From Salinisphaera sp. UBA1666 (GTDB lineage: Bacteria > Pseudomonadota > Gammaproteobacteria > Nevskiales > Salinisphaeraceae): a stretch of 13,050 nt of DNA. A model generated the notes under the pieces. It searched no databases and had not been told where the DNA came from. It worked only from the letters and a program-made list of their open reading frames with translations. Position numbers and translations under genes: made by a program. The stretch's first letter is position 1, and the number at the start of each line of letters is the position of its first letter. Shown in pieces: positions 1 through 7,001 of the stretch. The DNA lies in the NCBI GenBank assembly GCA_002320455.1, contig DCKU01000140.1, positions 1-13,050 of the forward strand, written 5' to 3'.

Positions 1-35
1 GCGACAGGTTGTGCAGAGCTTCCCAAGGTGGTTGG

Positions 36-740
36 CTACGCCGCCTCGATAGCGCGGCGCATCTCCGCGATCGTGCTCGCGTAATCATCGGTGCCGAATA
101 TGGCCGAGCCCGCCACGAAGGTATCTGCGCCGGCGGCGTAGATATCGGCGATGTTCGCAGCTTTCACGCCACCGTCGACCTCGATGCGGATCTCGCGATC
201 GGTATCGGCCACGACCATATCCACAATGTCGCGGGCCTCGGCGATCTTGCCCAGCGATTCATTGATGAACGACTGGCCGCCAAAGCCCGGGTTCACCGAC
301 ATGATCTGAATGATGTCGATCTTGTCGAGCACGTATTTAAGCCACTCCAGGGATGTGGCCGGGTTGAAGACCAGGCCCGTCTTGCAGCCCAGATCACGCG
401 CGAGCGCCAGACTGCGATCCACGTGGCGGGTGGCCTCCGGATGGAAGGTGATCGAGGCCGCGCCTGCCTCGGCAAAGCCGCGGATGAGCTCATCGACCGG
501 CTCGCACATCAGATGGACGTCGATGGGAATGCCGGGCCTTGAGGTAGCCAGCCGCTTGGCCAGGGCCGCGCACACCGGCGGGCCGAAGGTCAGGTTCGGC
601 ACATAGTGGTTATCCATGACGTCGAAATGGATCCACTCCGCTCCCGCATCGATGACGGCCTCGCATTCTTCGCCGAGCCGGGTCATATCAGCAGACAGGA
701 TCGAGGGGGCGATGATCGGCGCAAAAGGAGAGCGGGCCAT
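36..740 (-). CDS. rpe: Ribulose-phosphate 3-epimerase
   Basis: Interconverts D-ribulose 5-phosphate and D-xylulose 5-phosphate in the cytoplasmic pentose phosphate pathway. The 234-residue protein has the usual length and the full set of family motifs on a TIM-barrel plan: APSILSAD near residue 11, HFDVMDNHYVPNLTFGP at 38-54 with the catalytic Asp40, DVHLM at 74-78 with metal ligand His76, GLVFNPATSL at 122-131, SVNPGFGGQSF at 148-158 and EVDGG at 187-191 with the second catalytic Asp189. The ATG at 740 is used because the APSILSAD strand follows directly; its Shine-Dalgarno sequence (GGTGA) is weak. It is divergent from purC, 121 bases away. The 35 bases left of its stop are too short to assign. 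In many proteobacteria a phosphoglycolate phosphatase follows rpe, but nothing here shows that. Confidence 0.97.
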   Translation of the reverse strand: MARSPFAPIIAPSILSADMTRLGEECEAVIDAGAEWIHFDVMDNHYVPNLTFGPPVCAALAKRLATSRPGIPIDVHLMCEPVDELIRGFAEAGAASITFHPEATRHVDRSLALARDLGCKTGLVFNPATSLEWLKYVLDKIDIIQIMSVNPGFGGQSFINESLGKIAEARDIVDMVVADTDREIRIEVDGGVKAANIADIYAAGADTFVAGSAIFGTDDYASTIAEMRRAIEAA

Positions 741-802
741 GGGTCACCAAAAGCGGGGGCGATAGAGCGCCAACGCTCGGCCAAACCCGCGGCCGCGTCA
801 AG

Positions 803-827
803 CCGGCGCTGATAGAATGCGCGCCGG
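803..827 (+). promoter_or_regulatory. Candidate purC promoter -10 inside an inverted repeat
   Basis: A TAGAAT hexamer (813-818, 5 of 6 to the sigma-70 -10 consensus) lies in the loop of a perfect 7-bp inverted repeat, CCGGCGC (803-809) and GCGCCGG (821-827). The bases just after the hexamer are almost all G/C, the discriminator type associated with stringent control. No good -35 hexamer is visible at 16-18 bases upstream, so promoter status is inferred. The repeat does not resemble the PurR box. Confidence 0.4.
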
Positions 828-861
828 TTTACGACACGCGCCATCGATAAAGGGCACCGAT

Positions 862-1743
862 ATGGCCGATACGCTGTTTCAGTCAGAACTCCAGTCTCTG
901 CCGCTGGTCATGCGCGGCAAGGTGCGCGATGTCTATGGCCTGGGCGCCGATCATCTGTTGATCGTGGCCACCGATCGGCTGTCGGCATTTGACGTGATCC
1001 TGCCCGATCCGATTCCGGGCAAGGGGCGCGTGCTGACCGAGGTGTCCAACTTCTGGTTTGCGCATTTCGCCGGCACCGTGGCCGATCAGCGTGCCGACAT
1101 CGCGCTCGAGGACGTGCTTACCGCCGAGGAAATTGCCCAGGTCGACGGCCGTGCGGTCATCGTCAAACGCCTGGACGCACTGCCGGTAGAGGCCGTGGTG
1201 CGCGGTTACGTCGTCGGCTCGGGCTGGAAAGATTATCAGGCCACGGGAGCGATCTCCGGCATTGAGCTGCCCGCCGGCCTGCGTCAAGCTGAGCAGCTGG
1301 CCGAGCCGATTTTCACGCCGGCGACCAAGGCCGAGGCCGGCGATCATGATGTGACGATCGCGTTCTCGCAGATGGCCGACATCGTCGGCCGCGAGCGCGC
1401 CGAGGAGATCCGCAACGTCTCGATGGCGCTCTATACCCGGGCCGCGGCTTACGCTGCCGAGCGCGGCATTTTGATTGCCGATACCAAATTCGAGTTCGGC
1501 GTGGACGAACACGGCACGCTCACGCTGATCGACGAGGCGTTGACGCCGGATTCCTCGCGTTTCTGGCCGGCCGATGCCTACGAGATCGGCACCAGCCCGG
1601 CCAGCTTCGACAAGCAGTTCGTGCGCGATTACCTAGAAACGCTCGACTGGGACAAGACCGCCCCCGGCCCGCGCCTGCCGCAGGCCGTAATCGACAACAC
1701 GGCCGCCAAGTACGCCGAGGCGCGCGACCGGTTGATCTCCTAG
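862..1743 (+). CDS. purC: Phosphoribosylaminoimidazole-succinocarboxamide synthase (SAICAR synthetase)
   Basis: Joins aspartate to CAIR with ATP hydrolysis to give SAICAR in de novo purine synthesis. The 293-residue protein is of the longer type (about 300 residues, as in fungi and several proteobacteria) rather than the roughly 237-residue E. coli/Pseudomonas type. Visible motifs are GKVRDVY (19-25), ATDRLSAFD (36-44, family signature), RGYVVGSGWKDY (114-125), TKAEAGDHD (155-163), ADTKFEFG (206-213) and DEALTPDSSRFW (224-235). The ATG at 862 is preferred over an in-frame ATG at 817. It has AAAGGG at a 7-base spacing, and the upstream codons overlap the putative promoter and match nothing in the family. 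It is monocistronic and convergent with the ankyrin-like gene. Confidence 0.97.
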   Translation: MADTLFQSELQSLPLVMRGKVRDVYGLGADHLLIVATDRLSAFDVILPDPIPGKGRVLTEVSNFWFAHFAGTVADQRADIALEDVLTAEEIAQVDGRAVIVKRLDALPVEAVVRGYVVGSGWKDYQATGAISGIELPAGLRQAEQLAEPIFTPATKAEAGDHDVTIAFSQMADIVGRERAEEIRNVSMALYTRAAAYAAERGILIADTKFEFGVDEHGTLTLIDEALTPDSSRFWPADAYEIGTSPASFDKQFVRDYLETLDWDKTAPGPRLPQAVIDNTAAKYAEARDRLIS

Positions 1744-1749
1744 GCCCTA

Positions 1750-1777
1750 TTAACACGTCGCATGCGGGACGTGTTAA
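1750..1777. repeat. Perfect 10-bp inverted repeat in the convergent gap after purC
   Basis: TTAACACGTC (1750-1759) and GACGTGTTAA (1768-1777) form a perfect 10-bp stem with an 8-base loop, six bases after the purC stop. Neither strand has a run of T after the stem, so it is not a standard intrinsic terminator. It may act as a bidirectional transcript-end hairpin or as a protein-binding palindrome. Confidence 0.6.
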
Positions 1778-1797
1778 CAGACCCCAAGCCGGCGCCG

Positions 1798-2445
1798 CTA
1801 ACCGTTGTCTTTGGTCTTGGCTGCCGGGGCTTTTTTCAGGGCGGCATCAAGATCGGCGATCACGCGGTTGTAGTTCGTGGCCCGGTTTTTCAGCGCCAGA
1901 AAGACCGCATAGCCATAGGGTTTGACGTCTTCCGGGCCGCCGCGTTTTTTCAGATCAGCGCCGTGGTCGATGATATAGGCCAGCATCTTCGGGTCGTTAC
2001 GCTGGATGGCGAACAACAGCGGCGTGAGGTGCTCCGACGACTCGCGCGGGTCCTTGGCGTCGATATCACCGCCGTGGGCTAGATAGTAGTCGCCGCAGGC
2101 GTAGGGATCGCCCTTGAGCGCGCTTTCTTTGTTCAGAATGGCGACCAGGCCGCCCTGTTTGGCCAGGGCAGCGGTGGCGCTGGCATCAGCTTTGTCACTC
2201 GCCGCGCGCCGGCAATACGCCAGAACCGGATCTTCTGCCGATTTTTCAGGCTTGGCCTTGGGCGCCTCCTCGGCCGGGCGCTTTTTCGGCTCCGGTGTTT
2301 GTGGCTTGTTGGGCGCGGCCGGCTCGGATTTTTCGCCCGCGCTGTTGTCGGCGACCGGCGCCGGGCGGTGTTGTGTCTGCCAGATGAGGCCGGCGCCAAT
2401 CACGACGACGAGCAGGGCGATGCCGGCAACTACGATCTTCTTCAT
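1798..2445 (-). CDS. Membrane-anchored ankyrin-like protein, function unknown
   Basis: Not recognised as a named gene. The 215-residue protein starts with MKK and a single hydrophobic segment (about residues 4-22), with no lipobox Cys, so it is probably a signal anchor that leaves the rest in the periplasm. Residues about 27-70 are a Pro/Lys/Glu/Ala-rich linker that may span the periplasm. The C-terminal half has one clear ankyrin-type unit: LTPLLFAIQRND, then MLAYIIDHGADLKKRGG. A weaker preceding unit ends in YYLAHGGDIDAKD. Two Cys (in YCRRA and YACGDYY) could pair. The start lies 11 bases after the prpB stop with no clear Shine-Dalgarno sequence, suggesting translational coupling as the last gene of the aldehyde dehydrogenase-prpB transcript. 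A role in protein-protein contact is inferred from the fold only. Confidence 0.72.
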   Translation of the reverse strand: MKKIVVAGIALLVVVIGAGLIWQTQHRPAPVADNSAGEKSEPAAPNKPQTPEPKKRPAEEAPKAKPEKSAEDPVLAYCRRAASDKADASATAALAKQGGLVAILNKESALKGDPYACGDYYLAHGGDIDAKDPRESSEHLTPLLFAIQRNDPKMLAYIIDHGADLKKRGGPEDVKPYGYAVFLALKNRATNYNRVIADLDAALKKAPAAKTKDNG

Positions 2446-2456
2446 GGGGGATGGCC

Positions 2457-3329
2457 CTAGTCGCGGCGGTGGCCGAACAGCTGGTCGAGCTTGTCCTCGA
2501 ACTGGTGATAGCCCAGGTGGTCGTAGAGTTCCTGGCGGGTCTGCATGGATTCCAGCGCCGGTTTTTGTGTGCCGTGCTCACGGATGGTGGCGTAGACATC
2601 CAGGGCCGCGTCGGCCATCGCCCGCGAGGCCGACAGCGGATACAGCACCATGGCCACGCCCTGGTCGGCCAGTTGATCGGTGGTATAGAGATCCGTAGCG
2701 CCGAACTCGGTGATATTGGCCAGTACCGGGGCGCCCAGGTCGGTAAAGCGCTTGTACATGGCAAGGTCCGTCATGGCCTCGGCAAAGACATAATCCGCGC
2801 CGGCCTCGATACAGGCTGCGGCGCGTTCTACCGCGGCCTCCAGGCCGTCCACGGCCAGGGCATCGGTGCGGGCCATGATCTTCATCTCGGAGCGGGCATC
2901 CACCGCGGCGGTGACGCGGTCGACCATTTCCGCCTGCGAAACAATCGCCTTGCCCGGCCGATGCCCGCAGCGTTTTTCGGCCACCTGGTCTTCGATATGC
3001 ACGGCCGCAGCACCCGCGCGTTCCATGTGCTTGACCGAGCGTTCGATATTGAACGCACTGCCCCAGCCGGTATCGATATCTACCAGCAGCGGCGCGTCGG
3101 TGGCATAGGTGATACGCGAGACGTCCTCGAGCACGTCGTTCATGGTGGTCATGCCGAGATCGGGCAGGCCATACGACCAGTTGGCTACGCCACCGCCCGA
3201 CAGATAGAGCGCGCGAAAGCCGGAATGCTCGGCCAGCATGGCCGAATAGGCGTTGATCGCACCCACGATCTGCAGCGGGCTTTCTTCGGCCAGGGCAGCG
3301 GCAAAGCGCTGGGGCGCAGATAAGGACAT
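2457..3329 (-). CDS. prpB: Methylisocitrate lyase
   Basis: Cleaves 2-methylisocitrate to pyruvate and succinate, the last step of the 2-methylcitrate cycle that disposes of propionyl-CoA. The 290-residue protein matches E. coli PrpB in length and throughout its sequence: PLQIVGAIN near the start, SGGGVA (44-49), the Mg-binding VDIDTGWG (83-90), HIEDQ (111-115), the active-site loop KRCGHRPGK with catalytic Cys121, ARTDALAVDGL, ANITEFGAT, YPLSASRAM and the MQTRQELYDHLGYHQFEDKLD tail. These separate it from phosphonomutases and isocitrate lyase. The ATG has GGAG at a 6-base spacing. It starts 22 bases after the aldehyde dehydrogenase stop, so the two are probably cotranscribed. The usual partners prpC, prpD/acnD and prpR are not in the window, so it stands apart from the standard prp operon. 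Confidence 0.96.
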   Translation of the reverse strand: MSLSAPQRFAAALAEESPLQIVGAINAYSAMLAEHSGFRALYLSGGGVANWSYGLPDLGMTTMNDVLEDVSRITYATDAPLLVDIDTGWGSAFNIERSVKHMERAGAAAVHIEDQVAEKRCGHRPGKAIVSQAEMVDRVTAAVDARSEMKIMARTDALAVDGLEAAVERAAACIEAGADYVFAEAMTDLAMYKRFTDLGAPVLANITEFGATDLYTTDQLADQGVAMVLYPLSASRAMADAALDVYATIREHGTQKPALESMQTRQELYDHLGYHQFEDKLDQLFGHRRD

Positions 3330-3351
3330 ACCAAACTCCAGAAAGTATCGA

Positions 3352-4833
3352 CTAGCTCAGCCAGCGGACCGAGAACCGAATGAACCAGCGTGTAAACGCG
3401 TTATAGGGCGGGCGAAACAGAAACGCCAGCGAGAACCGATCTTGCAGCACCGAGCGCTCATGTGAAAACGCCTTGAAACCGGCGTGCCCGTGGCTGTTGC
3501 CGATGCCGGAGTTATTCACGCCGCCAAACGGCAGCTGGCCGTGCAGAAAATGCAGCATGGCGGTGTTGATGCAGGTGCCGCCGGCGCTGGTGGTGGCCAC
3601 CACCTGATCAATCACGCCCTGATCCTTGGCATAAATATAAAGGGCGAGCGGCTTGGGCCGGGCGTTGATGCGGGCGATGGCAGCGTCGAGATCACGATAC
3701 GTCAGGATCGGCAGCAGCGGGCCAAAGATCTCTTCTTCCATGATGCGCGCATCGTCGCCCACGTCGGTAAGCAGCGTCGGGGCGACATAGCGGTCGTCGT
3801 TGGCTGGCACGTCACCGGTGGCCAGCTGTGCCCCGCGCTCGCGGGCATCATCCAGCAGGCCACGCACGCGCTCGTAGTGGCGCTGGTTGACGATTCGGCA
3901 GTAGTCGCCGTTGGCCGCGCGGCCCTCAGTCTTGCCGTAGAGCTTGTCCAGCGCGTTGATGCATTCCTCGACAAAGGCCTGGCGCACGTCTTCGTGCACA
4001 TAGACATAGTCCGGGGCGATACACGTCTGGCCGTTGTTGGCGAACTTGCCCCACACCAGCGTGCGGGCGGCATTGGTCAGGTTGGCCGAGGCATCGACGA
4101 TGACCGGCGACTTGCCGCCGAGCTCCAGGGTGATCGAGCTCAAGTGCTCGGCCGCGGCCCGCATGACGATCTTGCCCACGGCCGGTGAGCCGGTGAAAAA
4201 CATATGATCGAACGGCAGGGCCAGCAACGATTGAGAGGTTTCCACCGCGCCTTGCACCACGGCCACCTCGGTCTCGTCGAACAGCTCGCCGATCATTTCG
4301 GCCATCAGCTGGGCGCAGTTCGGGGTCAGCTCCGAGGGCTTCAAGATGACGGTGTTACCGGCCGCAATAGCCGATACCAGCGGGCCGAAGCTGAGATTGA
4401 TGGGGTAGTTCCAGGGCGAGATGATCAAGCAGCGCCCACGGGGCTCGTTGATCACCCGGGCGCTGGTGCCGAGCATCAGCAGGGTCGGGCGCTTGCGCTC
4501 GGGTTTCATCCAGGACTTGAGCTTGCGCATGGCGTGATGCGCTTCCTCGACCACCGGCAGGATCTCGGTGACCTCAACCTCGGCGGCCGGCTTGGCAAAG
4601 TCCGCATGGCAGGCGGCCATGATGTCCTCGCGGCGCTCGAACATCAGCGCCCGCAGCCGCTTGAGCTTGGCAATCCGCTCGCGCGCGCTGGAGCGGCGCA
4701 GGGTCATGGCGGTGTCGAGCTGGGCGTCGAACAGGCGTTTGATTTCGGCGCTGTCGGTCTCGCCGGGCGAATGGGCCGGGCCGTGGGGGGCCGCGTTCGT
4801 GTCGGGCGTATCGGCTGGAGCAGTCGCGCTCAT
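3352..4833 (-). CDS. Class-3-like aldehyde dehydrogenase (fatty or coniferyl aldehyde type)
   Basis: NAD(P)-dependent oxidation of an aldehyde to its acid; next to alkB the likely substrates are fatty aldehydes. The 493-residue protein shows SPWNYP (139-144, Asn142), ILKPSE (163-168), FTGS (213-216), catalytic general base Glu237 in ELGGKSP, nucleophile Cys271 in GQTCIAPDY, EEIFGP (367-372) and LPFGGVNNSGIG (434-445). This pattern fits the ALDH3/CalB/AlkH group. The C-terminus (FSLAFLFRPP through RWFIRFSVRWLS) is hydrophobic and basic, as in membrane-associated fatty aldehyde dehydrogenases. The ATG at 4833 has a strong GGAGGA; an in-frame upstream start at 4869 would add 12 residues and has weaker support. 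The preceding 96 bases hold a TATAAC (4893-4898) that could be a -10. Exact substrate is inferred from context; annotation pipelines may call it coniferyl aldehyde dehydrogenase. Confidence 0.92.
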   Translation of the reverse strand: MSATAPADTPDTNAAPHGPAHSPGETDSAEIKRLFDAQLDTAMTLRRSSARERIAKLKRLRALMFERREDIMAACHADFAKPAAEVEVTEILPVVEEAHHAMRKLKSWMKPERKRPTLLMLGTSARVINEPRGRCLIISPWNYPINLSFGPLVSAIAAGNTVILKPSELTPNCAQLMAEMIGELFDETEVAVVQGAVETSQSLLALPFDHMFFTGSPAVGKIVMRAAAEHLSSITLELGGKSPVIVDASANLTNAARTLVWGKFANNGQTCIAPDYVYVHEDVRQAFVEECINALDKLYGKTEGRAANGDYCRIVNQRHYERVRGLLDDARERGAQLATGDVPANDDRYVAPTLLTDVGDDARIMEEEIFGPLLPILTYRDLDAAIARINARPKPLALYIYAKDQGVIDQVVATTSAGGTCINTAMLHFLHGQLPFGGVNNSGIGNSHGHAGFKAFSHERSVLQDRFSLAFLFRPPYNAFTRWFIRFSVRWLS

Positions 4834-4929
4834 AAGTCCTCCGGGCAGCGTGCCCTCGCTTGTTTCCACGGTTTTGTGCCGGTAGCCGGCTTGTTATAGA
4901 CGCGGGTTATGGGTGCTCGCCGCCGGCGG

Positions 4930-5586
4930 TTAGATATGGCCTGCAGCGAGTTTTTTGGCAAGCCCGTCGATCAAAGAGCTATCGCGGGCATAAGAAGTAA
5001 AGAACATGTGTGCGAACAGGCCCACCAGGGCATGGTGATCGGCCGGCTGGCGCTCGCCCAGCGGCAAGACGATCGCCTCGACCTGGGCGATGAAGGCATC
5101 GGCCACCCGCTCGGCCGGTAGCGGCAGCGCCAGGGCGCCGTCGTCAACCGCGGCCTGCAGGATCTGGGCGGTGGCGCCGCGCGCCATGGCTTCGAAATCG
5201 CGCTGTACGGCCAGGGCTTCGTCGACCGGGGCCGTCGCCGGGCGCAGCCAGAAACCGGCCACGCCGTGGGCCACACGCGGATCGGCCAGCAAATCCTCCA
5301 GCCCCTCGAATGCGGCCAGAATCTGGTGCGCCGGCTGATCCTCGCGCAGCGCTGCAGCAAACACATGGGCCTCGAACAGCCCGACCATGTCGCGCATGCA
5401 GTCGGCATAGAGCGCCTGCTTGCTCTCGTAGTGCCAGTACAGGCCGGCCTTGGTCAGCCCGCACTCGCGCGCCAGATGGGTCATGGACACGCCGTCGTAG
5501 CCGAACCGGCCAAACAGCGTAAACGCAGTCCGGCGGACAACGTCGGCCGACGCAGAAGCGGTTTCGGTGGCAGGGGCTAGTGACAC
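4930..5586 (-). CDS. TetR/AcrR-family transcriptional regulator, probable regulator of the alkane genes
   Basis: DNA-binding regulator of 218 residues. The N-terminal TetR domain covers about residues 15-62: a first helix RRTAFTLFGRFGYDGVSM, then a helix-turn-helix at about 34-53 ending in the typical GLTKAGLYWHYESK signature. The rest is an all-helical ligand-binding and dimerisation domain with no specific ligand signature. The start is a GTG, the only ATG/GTG giving a full N-terminal arm; its Shine-Dalgarno sequence is poor. A six-codon open frame beginning with ATG (5577-5597) overlaps this GTG. The gene is divergent from alkB and heads toward the aldehyde dehydrogenase. The 18-bp inverted repeat in the shared promoter region is its likely operator. 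Repression relieved by an alkane oxidation product or acyl-CoA is an inference. Confidence 0.93.
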   Translation of the reverse strand: MSLAPATETASASADVVRRTAFTLFGRFGYDGVSMTHLARECGLTKAGLYWHYESKQALYADCMRDMVGLFEAHVFAAALREDQPAHQILAAFEGLEDLLADPRVAHGVAGFWLRPATAPVDEALAVQRDFEAMARGATAQILQAAVDDGALALPLPAERVADAFIAQVEAIVLPLGERQPADHHALVGLFAHMFFTSYARDSSLIDGLAKKLAAGHI

Positions 5587-5642
5587 AGGCCGTTCATCAG
5601 GAAAAGATGGGTTGTTTGATTTAAGACTATCACGAGGCGGTG

Positions 5643-5672
5643 TTGACCGATCGGTCGGTCAGGCAGTAAGTT
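5643..5672 (+). promoter_or_regulatory. Probable TetR operator overlapping a candidate alkB promoter
   Basis: TGACCGATCGGTCGGTCA (5644-5661) is an inverted repeat with perfect 7-bp arms, TGACCGA and TCGGTCA, around TCGG. The first 12 bases of the run from 5645 also form a perfect palindrome, GACCGATCGGTC. This is the size and form of TetR-family operators. It lies in the 140-base divergent space between the regulator and alkB. TTGACC (5643-5648), 18 bases from TAAGTT (5667-5672), is a possible but weak sigma-70 promoter; TATACA at 5691 is another -10 candidate. Binding at the repeat would block RNA polymerase at the first of these. Confidence 0.65.
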
Positions 5673-5726
5673 ACATCCGTCGGTGTAAACTATACAGCGA
5701 TCAGTGAAGATCGCGCGGAGGAGATT

Positions 5727-6908
5727 ATGTCCACCCCTGAAATGACGCTTGAAGAAGCGCGGGCCTACGACAAGAAGCGATGGCTGTGGCCCATGGGCTT
5801 TGGCATCGTGATTCTGGTTGGCGCGGCAACGGTGGTCGGTTGGTTGTACGACATTACCTGGATGATGTTTGCCGGACCCATCGTGGTGTATGGCCTGGTG
5901 CCGCTGCTTGATTTCATCATCGGCAAGGACAGCACGAACCCGCCGGAGCGCGTGCTGGATATCCTCGAAGACGACCCCTACTACCGGCGCTCGACGTATG
6001 TCTTCGTGGTGGTGCAGTTCTTATTCACCATCGGCGCAGCGGGCATCATCGGCCTGGGCGGGCTGTCATTCGTCCAGGCGCTGGGCGTGACCCTGACGCT
6101 GGGCATGCTGTCGGGCATTGCGATCAACACCGCGCATGAGCTGGGCCACAAGAACACCAAGCTGGAAAGCTGGCTGGCCAAGATTGCGCTGGCGCCGGTG
6201 GCTTATGGCCACTTCTATGTCGAACATAACTACGGCCACCACGCCAACGTGGCCACGCCGGAAGACCCGGCCAGCGCGCGCATGGGCGAGAGCTTCTGGA
6301 CCTTCCTGTGGCGCACCATGGGCGGGAGTGCCAAGTCGGCGGTTCGGGTCGAGACCGCGCGTCTCAAGCGCAAGGGCCGCGGCTTCTGGACGTGGCGCAA
6401 CGAGCTGCTTCAGTCCTGGGGCATGAGCGTGGTGTTCTTCGTGGGCCTGACTGCGCTGTTCGGCTGGAAGGTGTTGCCGTTCTTGATCGTGCAGGCGTTC
6501 ATTGGCGCCTCACTGCTGGAGTCGGTGAACTACTGCGAGCATTACGGCCTGCTGCGCAAGAAGCGCGACAACGGCCGCTATGAGCGCTGTCGTCCGGAGC
6601 ATTCGTGGAACAACGATCACATCGTGACCAATATCTTCTTGTTCCATCTGCAGCGTCATTCGGATCACCACGCGCATCCGACCCGTCGCTACCAGTCGCT
6701 GCGTCATTTTGACGAAGCGCCGGAACTGCCCACCGGCTACGCCGGCATGATCGTGCTGTCCTATTTCCCGCCGCTGTGGCGCAAGGTCATGGACAAGCGG
6801 GTTGTGGCCCACTACGACGGGGATATTCGCCAGGCCAACCTGCAGCCCAGCAAGAAAGCCAAACTGCTGGCCAAGTATCCGCCGCCGAACGCGGCTGCAA
6901 CGGCCTAG
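5727..6908 (+). CDS. alkB: Alkane 1-monooxygenase, integral membrane di-iron enzyme
   Basis: Hydroxylates the terminal carbon of n-alkanes with O2 and electrons from rubredoxin, in the inner membrane. The 393-residue protein has the family length and four His motifs: HELGHK (137-142), EHNYGHH (166-172), NYCEHYGL (268-275) and LQRHSDHHAHP (308-318). All nine metal-ligand histidines of characterised AlkB proteins are present (137, 141, 167, 171, 172, 272, 311, 314, 315). Hydrophobic segments lie at about 21-42, 46-65, 92-112, 115-135, 232-247 and 250-266. The ATG has GGAGG five bases upstream. At the position of the chain-length gate Trp55 of the Pseudomonas putida GPo1 enzyme this protein appears to have Val54, which would suit longer alkanes. 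XylM-like or fatty-acid omega-hydroxylase identity is unlikely given the close match to AlkB motifs. Confidence 0.97.
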   Translation: MSTPEMTLEEARAYDKKRWLWPMGFGIVILVGAATVVGWLYDITWMMFAGPIVVYGLVPLLDFIIGKDSTNPPERVLDILEDDPYYRRSTYVFVVVQFLFTIGAAGIIGLGGLSFVQALGVTLTLGMLSGIAINTAHELGHKNTKLESWLAKIALAPVAYGHFYVEHNYGHHANVATPEDPASARMGESFWTFLWRTMGGSAKSAVRVETARLKRKGRGFWTWRNELLQSWGMSVVFFVGLTALFGWKVLPFLIVQAFIGASLLESVNYCEHYGLLRKKRDNGRYERCRPEHSWNNDHIVTNIFLFHLQRHSDHHAHPTRRYQSLRHFDEAPELPTGYAGMIVLSYFPPLWRKVMDKRVVAHYDGDIRQANLQPSKKAKLLAKYPPPNAAATA

Positions 6909-6971
6909 GCGCGTCGCACGTAGGAATACGCATCGCGGCTGATCAAGACTCTGTTAGCCTTGAACCGCCAG

Positions 6972-7001
6972 AACGGGCGCTGTATCCGCAGCGCCCGTTT
7001 T
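6972..7001 (+). terminator. Intrinsic terminator or attenuator between alkB and rubredoxin
   Basis: AACGGGCGCTG (6972-6982) pairs perfectly with CAGCGCCCGTT (6989-6999) across a 6-base loop. A short T tract (6998-7001) follows. The 11-bp GC-rich stem is strong but the T run is only four bases, so read-through into the rubredoxin gene is plausible. It would make alkB mRNA more abundant than the electron-transfer mRNA, or mean rubredoxin has its own promoter. Confidence 0.75.

Noticed and set aside
2451..3323. 290-codon plus-strand frame opposite prpB
   Set aside because: It mirrors prpB almost base for base. The minus strand has all PrpB motifs; the plus translation is His/Gly/Arg-rich with no recognisable fold.
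1798..5586. The ankyrin-like protein plus TetR-type regulator as a toxin, defence or secretion island
   Set aside because: The linked genes are metabolic, no effector, nuclease or phage gene is present, and base composition is like the neighbours.
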